From an uncultured Stenotrophomonas sp. (lineage in GTDB: Bacteria > Pseudomonadota > Gammaproteobacteria > Xanthomonadales > Xanthomonadaceae), in the NCBI RefSeq assembly GCF_913778665.1, contig NZ_CAJYVQ010000009.1, positions 302,676 to 366,675 of the forward strand: 64,000 bases of DNA. The letters run 5' to 3'. Position numbers and translations under genes: made by a program. The notes below the pieces were generated by a model, which saw only the letters and a list, made by a program, of their open reading frames with translations, searched no databases and had not been told where the DNA came from. Shown here one piece after another: positions 20,667 to 28,332 of this stretch. Position 1 is the stretch's first letter, and each line of letters opens with the position of its first letter.

Positions 20667-21050
20667 TTACTTGATGTTGGCCAGCTTCAGGCCGGCCGGC
20701 GAGCTGACTTCGATTTCAGCGCGCGAGGCGTCGCGCTGGATCTTGCCGATCACGCAAACGGTCTTGCCTTCCAGGGTTTCCAGCGGGAAGGAGAACTTGC
20801 TGCGGTTCTCGCCAGCGATGCGTGCCGAGAAGGTGTGGCGCGGGAAGGCGCCGCCCATGTACAGGAAGGTCGGCTGACCTTCGGAACCTTCTGCGTAGCG
20901 GGCCTTCTCGACCTTGCCGCAGACCATGCCGTCCTTGCCGACCGCGCGTGGGGCCAGTTCCGGCGGGATCATGTCGGCCGCCTGGGCAAACGCGGAGGAG
21001 GCGGTGGTGGCCAGGACAGCGGCCGAAACGAACGCAAGCAGGGACTTCAT
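20667..21050 (-). CDS. Small exported protein of unknown function in the chemosensory locus
   Basis: A 127-residue protein with a clear Sec signal peptide (MKSLLAFVSAAVLATTASSAFAQA, cleavage near residue 22). The mature part of about 105 residues is mostly predicted beta strands (MVCGKVEKARY, PTFLYMGGAF, TFSARIAGENRSKF, KTVCVIGKIQR, AEIEVSSP). The two cysteines (MVCG and TVCV) could form a disulfide. The strand pattern and the ending on GKIQRDASRAEIEVSSP resemble periplasmic OB-fold proteins, but no family is assigned. It lies between cheW and a receptor gene, so a periplasmic partner of the receptor is possible but unproven. Confidence 0.72.
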   Translation of the reverse strand: MKSLLAFVSAAVLATTASSAFAQAADMIPPELAPRAVGKDGMVCGKVEKARYAEGSEGQPTFLYMGGAFPRHTFSARIAGENRSKFSFPLETLEGKTVCVIGKIQRDASRAEIEVSSPAGLKLANIK

Positions 21051-21122
21051 CGAGGTGTATCTCCGGGGATGGTGATGGTCGTTCCGGTCCTGCGCGCTCC
21101 TGCGCGACCGGCTTCTGTCCCC

Positions 21123-21149
21123 CTATCGGCACCGCCGCGGGGAACTGAA
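21123..21149 (-). promoter_or_regulatory. Possible sigma-28 promoter for the small exported protein
   Basis: Minus strand: TTCA, 15 bases, GCCGATAG. The -10 element matches seven of eight positions, but the -35 matches only half of TAAA. The start site would be near 21116, 66 bases before the ATG at 21050. Confidence 0.5.
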
Positions 21150-21186
21150 GGGCTTTGTGACCAGAACGTGAAGCAGGTCCGCTCGA

Positions 21187-21678
21187 TCAGGCGGCAACGT
21201 CTTCGGCAACGGCTGCCTGGCCCATGTCGGCGCTGTCGAGCAGGGTTTCGATGTCCAGCAGGATCAGCATGCGGTCGTCCTGGGTGCCAATACCGGAGAT
21301 GAAGCGCGTATCCACTGCGGCGCCGAATTCCGGGGTCGGGCGGATCTGTTCGCCCGACAGCGGGATCACGTCCGAGACGCTGTCGACGACGATTCCGACC
21401 ACGCGGTCGTCGACGTTGAGCACGATCATCACGGTGAAGGCGTCGTAGCGGGCGTTGTCCAGGCGCAGCTTCAGGCGCAGGTCGATAACCGGCACGATGG
21501 TGCCGCGCAGGTTGATGACGCCCTTGATGTAGTCGGGGGCGTCCGGCACGCGGGTCACCGCGTCATAGCCGCGGATTTCCTGGACCTTGAGGATGTCCAC
21601 GCCGTAGTGCTCGGCACCGAGGGTGAAGCTGAGGAATTCGCCACCGGCGCTGGCGGCGGGGCTGGTCTTGTCGTTCAT
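21187..21678 (-). CDS. cheW: Chemotaxis adaptor protein CheW
   Basis: A 163-residue single-domain CheW that couples receptors to CheA in the cytoplasm. Family hallmarks are FLSFTLGAEHYGVDILKVQEIRGY at the start, the conserved YIKGVINLRGTIVPVIDLRLKL, and VGIVVDSVSDVIPL near the middle. It has the usual length of 150-170 residues. It stands alone with its own strong sigma-28 promoter about 40 bases upstream. It is the only stand-alone CheW in the window; the other CheW-type domain is in ParP at 28333-29523. Confidence 0.96.
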   Translation of the reverse strand: MNDKTSPAASAGGEFLSFTLGAEHYGVDILKVQEIRGYDAVTRVPDAPDYIKGVINLRGTIVPVIDLRLKLRLDNARYDAFTVMIVLNVDDRVVGIVVDSVSDVIPLSGEQIRPTPEFGAAVDTRFISGIGTQDDRMLILLDIETLLDSADMGQAAVAEDVAA

Positions 21679-21720
21679 CGAGGGGTCCTGGTTCTGCCGG
21701 AAGTCCCGGTGTCAGGCTCG

Positions 21721-21747
21721 ATATCGGCCCCATGGTGGGGGACTTTA
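21721..21747 (-). promoter_or_regulatory. Sigma-28 (FliA) promoter for cheW
   Basis: Minus strand: exact TAAA, 15 bases, GCCGATAT (plus-strand ATATCGGC at 21721-21728 and TTTA at 21744-21747). The expected start site is near 21714, 36 bases before the ATG at 21678. Confidence 0.87.
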
Positions 21748-21793
21748 GGTGCTGGGGAACGGCATCCGCGCATGGCGTGGTCCGCTGGCGATC

Positions 21794-21820
21794 GGTAGCG
21801 CCGGCCAGCGGCCGGCACTG
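21794..21820. repeat. SMAG-like REP palindrome between ycgR and cheW
   Basis: GTAG-headed palindrome with arms GCCGGCC (21800-21806) and GGCCGGC (21810-21816) around AGC. It lies just downstream of ycgR and upstream of the cheW promoter. Confidence 0.7.
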
Positions 21821-21835
21821 CCCCATGGAACGTGC

Positions 21836-22609
21836 CTACATCTCGCCGTTGCGGCGGGCTTTGCGCTGGCGATCGATGCGGAAGATGTAGCGCTGGATGG
21901 CGCTGTCGGCGCCGCGCGGCAGCGTGTCGAAGCGCATGCCCACGCGCTTGACCTCGATGCCGTTGGGCTGGCGCTGCGGCAGCAGATTGCAGACCACCAG
22001 CGCGATATCCAGGTCCGGGCCATCGGGCAGCGACAGCTGCGCCGGGTAGCGCTTCTGCAGGCTGAACACCGCGCAGTCGGTGGGCACGACCACGGCGAGG
22101 CCGCCGCCGCTGATGTCGACCACCCGCATGGAGAGTGCCTCGGCACGGGCTTCACCGGCGGGCAGCAGCAGCTGCGGTGAATCGGTGACCGGCGTCTCAA
22201 GCCGGTACAGTTCGCGGCGCTGCAGGTGCACCAGCTCGTCCGGCAGCGGCGCGCGGAAGGCGACGTGGCCGTCATTGTCCACGCGCTGCAGCGCGTGCAG
22301 GCGGAAGCGCACCAGCACCCTTTCGAGCTGCGCGAAGCACAGCAGGTGGTCGGACTGCTCGGCGGCGCGGTTGGAGGCTTCCTGCGGGCTGCCATCGAGC
22401 AGTAGATAGTCCTCATCCTCGTCCAGATCGAGCAGGGCGGTCGGGAACGAGCGGTCGCGGCCGTCGATGTGCGCATTGATCAGCGAGCGTTGCTCGATCA
22501 GCGAGCGCAGCAGCTGGCGCAACTGGCGCGGGTTGCGGACCAGGAAGCGTTCGTCGGCGGCGTCAGCCGCATGGACTTCGTGCAATTCAGTGTCGTGGCC
22601 GTCGGACAT
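21836..22609 (-). CDS. ycgR: Flagellar brake protein YcgR (PilZ domain, c-di-GMP receptor)
   Basis: A 257-residue two-domain protein: an N-terminal YcgR domain (about 20-130, with [27 protein letters not shown]) and a C-terminal PilZ domain (about 135-245). The c-di-GMP-binding arginine motif is intact as RRELYRL, and the second motif as [10 protein letters not shown]. Known YcgR proteins, when loaded with c-di-GMP, slow the flagellar motor by contacting MotA or FliG/FliM. A possible sigma-28 promoter sits 55 bases upstream. The MHYT-GGDEF-EAL enzyme in the same window may be one source or sink of its ligand (inference). Confidence 0.93.
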   Translation of the reverse strand: MSDGHDTELHEVHAADAADERFLVRNPRQLRQLLRSLIEQRSLINAHIDGRDRSFPTALLDLDEDEDYLLLDGSPQEASNRAAEQSDHLLCFAQLERVLVRFRLHALQRVDNDGHVAFRAPLPDELVHLQRRELYRLETPVTDSPQLLLPAGEARAEALSMRVVDISGGGLAVVVPTDCAVFSLQKRYPAQLSLPDGPDLDIALVVCNLLPQRQPNGIEVKRVGMRFDTLPRGADSAIQRYIFRIDRQRKARRNGEM

Positions 22610-22663
22610 GGAATCTGTGGTCTGGGGCGGGCGCCAGCACGCGTTGGCGCAGGCTCGATGGGG

Positions 22664-22690
22664 GTATCGGCTTCTGCACCGGATTATGAA
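22664..22690 (-). promoter_or_regulatory. Probable sigma-28 promoter for ycgR
   Basis: Minus strand: TTCA, 15 bases, GCCGATAC. The -10 matches seven of eight positions; the -35 is weak in the same way as at 21123-21149. The start would be near 22657, 48 bases before the ATG at 22609. Confidence 0.58.
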
Positions 22691-22718
22691 GTGAGAATTG
22701 CATCACTTTCCATGCATA

Positions 22719-22815
22719 AGGGGTCAGATCCCTTTCCCGCAAGAATGGGATCTGACCCCTGGCTCTCTTCCTGCATGGGACCAGAGCCCTCTCTCATGGA
22801 AGAGGGACCCGACCC
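22719..22815. repeat. Cluster of GGGGTCAGATCCC-type repeats
   Basis: A perfect 14-base inverted repeat, AGGGGTCAGATCCC (22719-22732) and GGGATCTGACCCCT (22747-22760), is followed by degenerate copies (GGGACCAGAGCCC and GAGGGACCCGACCCC) up to about 22815. It fills the space between ycgR and the upstream receptor gene's stop. The small frames translated from it are not regarded as genes. Confidence 0.78.
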
Positions 22816-22823
22816 CGGTGTCC

Positions 22824-25073
22824 TCAGAACTCCTGCCAATCACCTTCTGCAGCCAGCGCCGGCTGCGCGGCCGATGTGCGCAGTGGGCGCGACGGTACCG
22901 CCTTGGTGATGGGCAGGGTGGCGGCGACCTGGCGCGGCTGCGGCGCGGTGGCCAGTCGTGCCGGTGCCACGGTAGAGCCCTGCGATGCCAGCCGGAAGCG
23001 GGCGACGGCCTCGCCCAGCTGCACGGCCTGGTCTTCCATCGCACGTGCCGCAGCAGTGGCTTCCTCCACCAGTGCAGCGTTCTGCTGGGTGGTTTCGTCC
23101 ATCTGCACCACGGTCTGGTTGACCTGCTCGATGCCGGCCGACTGTTCCTGCGAGGCAGCGGAGATCTCGGCCATGATGTCGGTCACGCGCTGCACCGAGG
23201 CGACGATCTCGCCCATGGTGCTGCCGGCCTGATGCACCAGGCTGGAGCCTTCGGCGACCTTGCCGACCGAATCGTCGATCAGGCCCTTGATCTCCTTGGC
23301 GGCGGCTGCGGAGCGCTGGGCGAGGGTGCGCACTTCGCTGGCGACCACGGCGAAGCCACGACCCTGTTCGCCGGCACGTGCGGCTTCCACCGCGGCGTTG
23401 AGCGCCAGGATGTTGGTCTGGAAGGCGATGCCGTCGATGACCGAGATGATCTCGGCAATCTTCTTCGAGGAGGCTTCGATGGCCGACATGGTGGTGACGA
23501 CCTGGCCGACCACCTCGCCACCCTGCGAGGCGACGCCGTGCGCGCCGATGGCAAGCTGGTTGGCTTGGCGGGCGTGTTCGGCGTTCTGGCGCACGGTGGA
23601 GGTCAGTTCCTCCATCGACGCGGCAGTTTCTTCCAGGTTGGCGGCCTGCTGCTCGGTGCGGCGCGACAGGTCACTGTTGCCGGAAGCGATTTCGCCGGCG
23701 GCCAGGGTGATGCTGGAAGCGCTGGCCTGGATCTGGCCGACGATCTGGGTCAGCTGTGCAACGGTGGTGTTGGCATCGTCACGCATGCGCGCGAACACGC
23801 CGTTGAACTGTCCGTCCATGCGCGCGGTCAGGTCGCCGGCGGCGATCGACTGCAGCAGCTGCGAGAGCTGGCCGAGGTTGCTATCGGCCACCTGCATCAT
23901 GGTGTTGAGGTGCTCGATCATCAGCTTGAAGTCGTGCTGGAACCGCTCGGCGTCACCGCGCTGGCTGAAGTCACCGGCCGCCGCTGCCGCGGCCAGCTGC
24001 TGGATCTGGGTGTTGATTGCCAGCAGGCTGGCCTTGGCCGCATCCATCGATTCGTGCAGGATCGCGCGGCTGCCGGGCAGGCGGCGTGCGTCCGGGGTCA
24101 GATTGCCGATGGCATACTGGTTGAGTACGTCAATGGCATCGACGATCGCATCGAGGTGTTCGAAGATCACCGTGTTGATGCCGCCGGCCAGCTGGCCGTA
24201 GACGCCGGGGAAATCTTCAGGGATGCGATGGCTGATGTCCGGGCCGGCATGCATCTGCGCCATCAGCTGGGTCTGCTCGGAGAAGCGGCGCAGCATGGTG
24301 GTCATCTCGCTGGTTGCGGCGAGCATGCGACCGGCTTCATCCTGGCTGGTGGCCTGGGTGTTGACGCTGAGATCGCCGCGAGCGACGGCCTGGATGGCGG
24401 CAAGCGCCTTGCCCAGCGGGCCGGTGACCGCGCGCGAGATGACGATGGCCAGCGCGGCTGCGAGCAGGGACAGCAGTACCACGCAGCTGACCACGGCGAT
24501 GATGCTGTTGCGGTGGGTGGCGTTGGCGCCCTCGATCTTGCCCTGCATCTGCTTGCTGAGAAATCCGCTCAGAGCCTTCAGGTCATCGAACGCCTTGCGT
24601 CGTGCCGGCCGCGATTGCTCGTCGGAAATCTGCTGGGCCAGCGCGGCGTCGCCGCTGTTCACTGCTTCACGCAGCCTGGCGTTGGCAGCGAAATAGGCAT
24701 CTACGTCGGCTTTCACCGGCGTGAACAGCGCACGCTCGGCGTCACTTGCAGGAATGACGGCGTAGGCCGCCAACTCATCGCGTACCGTCTGCGCGGTGTC
24801 ATCCATGCGCTTGTTGTAGTCGGCAACCCGGTCAGGCTGGTCCAGCATCGTCAGCAGTGCCATTTCGTAAGTGCGGAACTCGCCCAGCAGCGAGCGCGCC
24901 TCGCCCAGGTGCTGCAGAGAGGGCATGTCGTTGGTCGCCATCGAGCCCAGCTGTGCATTGGCTTCGGAGAGGCGCAGCAGCGCGAACACGCCTAGGACCA
25001 CCGTCATCAGGGTGGTCAAAGTGAAACCCAGCGCCAGCTTGCGGGCGATGGGCAGATCGTGGAACCACTTCAT
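22824..25073 (-). CDS. Methyl-accepting chemotaxis protein with helical sensor, stacked HAMP domains and DWQEF tail
   Basis: A 749-residue receptor. TM1 (about 11-32) is followed by a four-helix-bundle type periplasmic domain (about 33-187, with [18 protein letters not shown]) and TM2 (about 188-210), then a HAMP unit and further HAMP-like segments up to about residue 440. The signalling hairpin has the family tip [20 protein letters not shown], and the protein ends in DWQEF. The space between TM2 and the signalling domain is long for a single HAMP, indicating two or three stacked HAMP modules. It is preceded by a sigma-28 promoter and is transcribed separately from the cheA operon, which has its own terminator. 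Confidence 0.94.
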   Translation of the reverse strand: MKWFHDLPIARKLALGFTLTTLMTVVLGVFALLRLSEANAQLGSMATNDMPSLQHLGEARSLLGEFRTYEMALLTMLDQPDRVADYNKRMDDTAQTVRDELAAYAVIPASDAERALFTPVKADVDAYFAANARLREAVNSGDAALAQQISDEQSRPARRKAFDDLKALSGFLSKQMQGKIEGANATHRNSIIAVVSCVVLLSLLAAALAIVISRAVTGPLGKALAAIQAVARGDLSVNTQATSQDEAGRMLAATSEMTTMLRRFSEQTQLMAQMHAGPDISHRIPEDFPGVYGQLAGGINTVIFEHLDAIVDAIDVLNQYAIGNLTPDARRLPGSRAILHESMDAAKASLLAINTQIQQLAAAAAAGDFSQRGDAERFQHDFKLMIEHLNTMMQVADSNLGQLSQLLQSIAAGDLTARMDGQFNGVFARMRDDANTTVAQLTQIVGQIQASASSITLAAGEIASGNSDLSRRTEQQAANLEETAASMEELTSTVRQNAEHARQANQLAIGAHGVASQGGEVVGQVVTTMSAIEASSKKIAEIISVIDGIAFQTNILALNAAVEAARAGEQGRGFAVVASEVRTLAQRSAAAAKEIKGLIDDSVGKVAEGSSLVHQAGSTMGEIVASVQRVTDIMAEISAASQEQSAGIEQVNQTVVQMDETTQQNAALVEEATAAARAMEDQAVQLGEAVARFRLASQGSTVAPARLATAPQPRQVAATLPITKAVPSRPLRTSAAQPALAAEGDWQEF

Positions 25074-25176
25074 GAAATGCTCCAGGTGACAGTGGAGCCG
25101 CGCGCGGGCGGCCTGGGAAGGGGCAATGCGTAACGGCGTGGCTGGGCGTCTTGATAGTGACCGCCGTCACAGACAG

Positions 25177-25203
25177 ATAGCGGCGTCAGACCAGAGGACT
25201 TTA
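25177..25203 (-). promoter_or_regulatory. Sigma-28 (FliA) promoter for the mcp at 22824-25073
   Basis: Minus strand: exact TAAA (plus TTTA at 25200-25203), 15 bases, GCCGCTAT (plus ATAGCGGC at 25177-25184). Six of eight -10 bases match. The leader to the ATG at 25073 would be about 95 bases. Confidence 0.75.
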
Positions 25204-25347
25204 CGATCAATGTCACAGTCCCTAGCCCGGCAAGCCCATGCGGAAAGCGTTGCAGTGCCATCGCCCTGGCCCGCGCAGCTGGTTTCAAGTGCGACCGTTG
25301 GCACGACCAATGTCACACAATGCGGTCAGCGCGATTGAAGCGCGCGC

Positions 25348-25382
25348 AAACGAAAACCGCCGCCCCTGCGGGCGGCGGTTCC
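25348..25382 (-). terminator. Intrinsic terminator of the STAS-cheY-cheA operon
   Basis: Stem AACCGCCGCC / GGCGGCGGTT (25355-25364, 25371-25380); on the minus strand it is followed by TTTTCGTTT. It lies about 25 bases beyond the cheA stop. Confidence 0.9.
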
Positions 25383-25404
25383 GGATAAAACGCGGCGCGG
25401 TAGG

Positions 25405-27396
25405 TCAGGCGGCCTGCGGCATCCGCAGCGAGCGCACCAGGCCGCCGATGTCGACGATCAGGGCCACGCGGCCATCGCCGAGGATGGTGGCACCGGACAC
25501 CCCACCGATACGGCGGTAGTTGTTCTCGATGTTCTTCACCACCACCTGCTGCTGGCCCACCAGCTCGTCAACTTCCAGCGCGATCTTCTGGCCATCGCCT
25601 TCGACCACCACCACCAGCGATTCGCTGTTCGCGCGGCGGCTGCCGTAACCGTAGTACTCGGTAAGCGAGAGGATCGGCAGGTACTCGCCGCGCACGCGCA
25701 GCACGCGACCTTCGCCGGCCATGCTGCGGATGTCCTCCGGTTGCGGCTGCAGTGCTTCCAGCACGTAGGCCAGCGGCAGGATCAGGGTTTCGCCGGCCAC
25801 GGCCACGGTCATGCCATCGAGGATGGCCAGGGTCAGCGGCAGGCGGATCAGCGTGCGGGTGCCGGCGCCGAGGCTGCTTTCAATCTGCACTTCGCCGCCC
25901 AGCGCCTGGATGTTGCGGCGGACCACGTCCATGCCAACGCCGCGGCCAGACAGGTCGGTGACCGCATCGGCGGTGGAGAAGCCGGGCTGGAAGATCAGGT
26001 CCCAGACCTGCGAATCGGTCGGGTTGTCCGGCACGGCCAGGCCGCGCTCGGTGGCCTTGGCCAGGATCTTGGCGCGATCCAGGCCGCGGCCGTCGTCGCT
26101 GACTTCGATGACGATGTGGCCGCCCTGGTGCGATGCAGCCAGGGTGATCGTGCCGGTCTCGTCCTTGCCTGCACCGCGACGCACGTCGGGCATTTCCAGG
26201 CCGTGGTCGATCGAGTTGCGTACCAGGTGCACCAGCGGATCGGCGATCTTCTCGATCAGGCCCTTGTCCAGTTCGGTGCCTTCGCCGACGGTGCGCAGGC
26301 GCACCTGTTTGCCGAGGCGGCTGGACAGGTCGCGGACCAGGCGCGGGAAGCGGCGGAACACTGCGTCGACCGGCAGCATGCGCACGCCGATCACCGCTTC
26401 CTGCAGGTCGCGGGTGTTGCGTTCCAGCTGGTCCAGGCCGGCGAACAGGCTCTCGGCGTGGACCGGATCCAGCGCGTGCGAGACCTGCTTGAGCATGGCC
26501 TGGGTGATGACCAGTTCACCGACCAGGTTGATCAGCGCATCGACCTTGTCGACGCTGACGCGGATCGAGGTTTCCGCTTCCTGGGGCGCGTTGGTGCTGG
26601 CGGCCGGTGCAGCGGGGGAGGACGGTGCCGAAGGCGCGGGGCTGGAAGGGGCGGCGCTAGGGTGCGCCTGGGTGGCGAGGCTCGGCGGTGCGGCCGGACG
26701 GATGTCCAGTTCGCAGTCGTCCAGCACCCAGGCAAAGGTGTCTTCGATCTTGCTGCGCGGCACCTTGCCGACCAGGCCCAGGTCCCACGCCAGGTGGGCC
26801 TCGAGCGGGTCGAGCTGGGCAAAGCCGGGCAGGCGTTCCATGCGCGCGGCCACCTGCAGCGAACCGAGGTGTTCCAGTTCGCGGATGATGCGCAGCGGGT
26901 CGTTGCCGCTCATGAACAGCGACGGCGCGGGGGTGAAGCCGATCTGCCAGGCTTCCGGCGTGTCGTCCACCTTGGCTGCGGGAGCGGCCGGGGCGCTCGG
27001 CGCGGCCTGTCCGGAAAGCACGGCTTCCAGGCGTGCCTTCACCGCAGCGACGGCGGCGGGGTCTGCGGCCTGGCCGTGCTCGGCTTCGCGCAGCAGGGCG
27101 CGCAGCACGTCCACCGAGGACAGCATGGCGTCGACGGCGTGGCCTTCCAGCGCCCGCTTGCCGGCGCGCAGCTCATCGAGCAGCGTTTCCAGCACATGGG
27201 TCAGGCCGGCGATCGTATCGAAGCCGAAGGTGCCGGCGCCGCCCTTGATCGAGTGGGCGGCGCGGAACACCGAATTGATGATCTCCGCGTCCTGCTGCCC
27301 CGATTCCAGGGCCAGCAGGCCAGCCTCCATCGCGTCGAGGCCTTCGCGGCTCTCCTCGAAGAAGGTGGCGTGGAAGCGTTGCAGGTCCATGCTCAT
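25405..27396 (-). CDS. cheA: Chemotaxis histidine kinase CheA (second system)
   Basis: A 663-residue CheA. The Hpt domain (about 1-105) carries the phospho-accepting His48 in FRAAHSIKGGAGTFGF. An Ala/Pro linker leads to a P2-like segment (about 150-235), then another linker, a dimerisation domain starting SVDKVDALINLVGELVI, a catalytic ATPase domain with HLVRNSIDHGLE (N box), VSDDGRGLD (G1) and LSGRGVGMDVVR (G2), and a CheW-like P5 domain to the end. Starts at Met1 or Met3 are both possible. It is co-transcribed with the STAS and cheY genes from the sigma-28 site near 28156. It differs from the CheA at 32166-33980, so the window encodes two kinases. Confidence 0.95.
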   Translation of the reverse strand: MSMDLQRFHATFFEESREGLDAMEAGLLALESGQQDAEIINSVFRAAHSIKGGAGTFGFDTIAGLTHVLETLLDELRAGKRALEGHAVDAMLSSVDVLRALLREAEHGQAADPAAVAAVKARLEAVLSGQAAPSAPAAPAAKVDDTPEAWQIGFTPAPSLFMSGNDPLRIIRELEHLGSLQVAARMERLPGFAQLDPLEAHLAWDLGLVGKVPRSKIEDTFAWVLDDCELDIRPAAPPSLATQAHPSAAPSSPAPSAPSSPAAPAASTNAPQEAETSIRVSVDKVDALINLVGELVITQAMLKQVSHALDPVHAESLFAGLDQLERNTRDLQEAVIGVRMLPVDAVFRRFPRLVRDLSSRLGKQVRLRTVGEGTELDKGLIEKIADPLVHLVRNSIDHGLEMPDVRRGAGKDETGTITLAASHQGGHIVIEVSDDGRGLDRAKILAKATERGLAVPDNPTDSQVWDLIFQPGFSTADAVTDLSGRGVGMDVVRRNIQALGGEVQIESSLGAGTRTLIRLPLTLAILDGMTVAVAGETLILPLAYVLEALQPQPEDIRSMAGEGRVLRVRGEYLPILSLTEYYGYGSRRANSESLVVVVEGDGQKIALEVDELVGQQQVVVKNIENNYRRIGGVSGATILGDGRVALIVDIGGLVRSLRMPQAA

Positions 27397-27441
27397 GGCA
27401 GTGGTGGTCCGGAAGCGAAGAGGGGGAACAGTGCGGGGCGA

Positions 27442-27807
27442 TCAGCCCAGCACTTTCTGCACGGTGGCGACCAGCTGTTCGGGATTGAACGGCTTGACCA
27501 GCCAGCCGGTGGCGCCGGCGGCTTTGCCTTCGGACTTCTTGTCGGCGGCCGATTCGGTGGTCAGCATCAGCAGCGGGGTGAACTTGTAGTCCGGCAGCTG
27601 GCGCAGTTCGCGGATCAGCGCGATGCCGTCCATGTTCGGCATGTTGACGTCGGTCACCACCGCATTGAAGCGCTGGCCCTTGGCGCGACCGAGCGCGACC
27701 GCGCCGTCTTCAGCTTCTTCGACGGCAAAACCGGCCGAGGTGAGGGCGAAGGAAACCATCTGGCGCATCGACGCCGAATCGTCCACCACCAAGATACGTG
27801 CGCTCAT
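27442..27807 (-). CDS. cheY: CheY-type single-domain response regulator, second system
   Basis: A 121-residue receiver with the acidic pair in ILVVDDSASMRQM, phospho-acceptor in VVTDVNMPNMDG, Thr/Ser in LMLTTES and lysine in WLVKPFNPEQL. It lacks any output domain. It starts inside the 3' end of the STAS gene (4-base overlap) and is followed 45 bases later by cheA, so it is most likely phosphorylated by that kinase. It may act on the motor or serve as a phosphate sink beside the CheY at 34588-34980; the sequence alone does not decide. Confidence 0.93.
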   Translation of the reverse strand: MSARILVVDDSASMRQMVSFALTSAGFAVEEAEDGAVALGRAKGQRFNAVVTDVNMPNMDGIALIRELRQLPDYKFTPLLMLTTESAADKKSEGKAAGATGWLVKPFNPEQLVATVQKVLG

Positions 27808-28112
27808 GCAGCGTTCTCCACAGATTTCAGGTTGTCATGGGTTGCGTCCAGGCCCAGGGCCTGGGTGACGCCCAGCAGGCGCGCGGCGTCAAGGAAGGTT
27901 GCGGTGCAACCGTGGAAGCCGGTGGCCAGGCCGGCTTCGCGGCGGGCCTGCACGAAGGCACACAGCACCTGCACGGCCGCCGTGTGGATGCGGGCGACCT
28001 GGCTTGCATCCAGGGTCAGCTCGCCAGCCTGCGCCACCAGCGGGGCGAGGCGGTTCTTGAGCTCGGTAGTGCTCTCGATGCCGAGATCCCCACCCAGTTC
28101 GACAGTGCTCAT
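27804..28112 (-). CDS. STAS-domain protein heading the cheY-cheA operon
   Basis: A 102-residue STAS-fold protein (MSTVELGGDLGIESTTELKNRL ... LTLDASQVARIHTAAVQVLCAFVQAR). The STAS loop that in SpoIIAA carries the phospho-serine reads ASQVARIHTAAV here; a T or S near that point is possible but the canonical D-S pair is not clear. The ATG at 28112 is preferred over the upstream start because CCGGAG lies 6 bases before it. It is the first gene of the operon under a sigma-28 promoter and overlaps cheY by 4 bases. Genes of this kind occur in several chemosensory operons, but their role is not well established. Confidence 0.85.
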   Translation of the reverse strand: MSTVELGGDLGIESTTELKNRLAPLVAQAGELTLDASQVARIHTAAVQVLCAFVQARREAGLATGFHGCTATFLDAARLLGVTQALGLDATHDNLKSVENAA

Positions 28113-28142
28113 CGTTGCTCCGGACAAACGGTTCCGTGATCC

Positions 28143-28169
28143 ATAACGGCACCCCGCAGAAGTTCTTTA
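28143..28169 (-). promoter_or_regulatory. Sigma-28 (FliA) promoter for STAS-cheY-cheA
   Basis: Minus strand: exact TAAA (plus TTTA at 28166-28169), 15 bases, GCCGTTAT (plus ATAACGGC at 28143-28150). Six of eight -10 bases match. The start near 28136 gives a short leader of about 24 bases with a ribosome site before ATG 28112. Confidence 0.82.
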
Positions 28170-28212
28170 GGGGAATCGACGGGGTGCGTCGATGCGCTCG
28201 AAATGAGAATGA

Positions 28213-28316
28213 GACGGAGGGGATGAACTCGCAAACGCCGACGGGCTTCCGAGGCTGCCCGTGGCAACGGCGACCGTGCTGATCGCAGGGACATTTGCGG
28301 CTTGATCCCCTCCGTC
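28213..28316. repeat. Long imperfect inverted repeat between parP and the STAS operon
   Basis: Arms at 28213-28235 and 28294-28316 are complementary in 20 of 23 positions (GACGGAGGGGAT is shared exactly). Inside, CGCCG/CGGCG (28236-28240, 28268-28272) and ACGGGC/GCCCGT (28241-28246, 28257-28262) nest in register. It lies just beyond the parP stop and could end the long flhB-parP transcript or be a regulatory structure. No T-run follows. Confidence 0.7.
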
Positions 28317-28332
28317 CCCTTTGAGTGTTGGC

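Noticed and set aside
22469..22909. Small frame encoding GSDPFPARMGSDPW repeats
   Set aside because: It is a translation of the GGGGTCAGATCCC intergenic repeats, without a ribosome site or family.
22698..24995. A 765-codon plus-strand frame opposite a receptor gene
   Set aside because: Its sequence mirrors the periodic receptor coding sequence, and similar mirror frames occur opposite the other two receptors.
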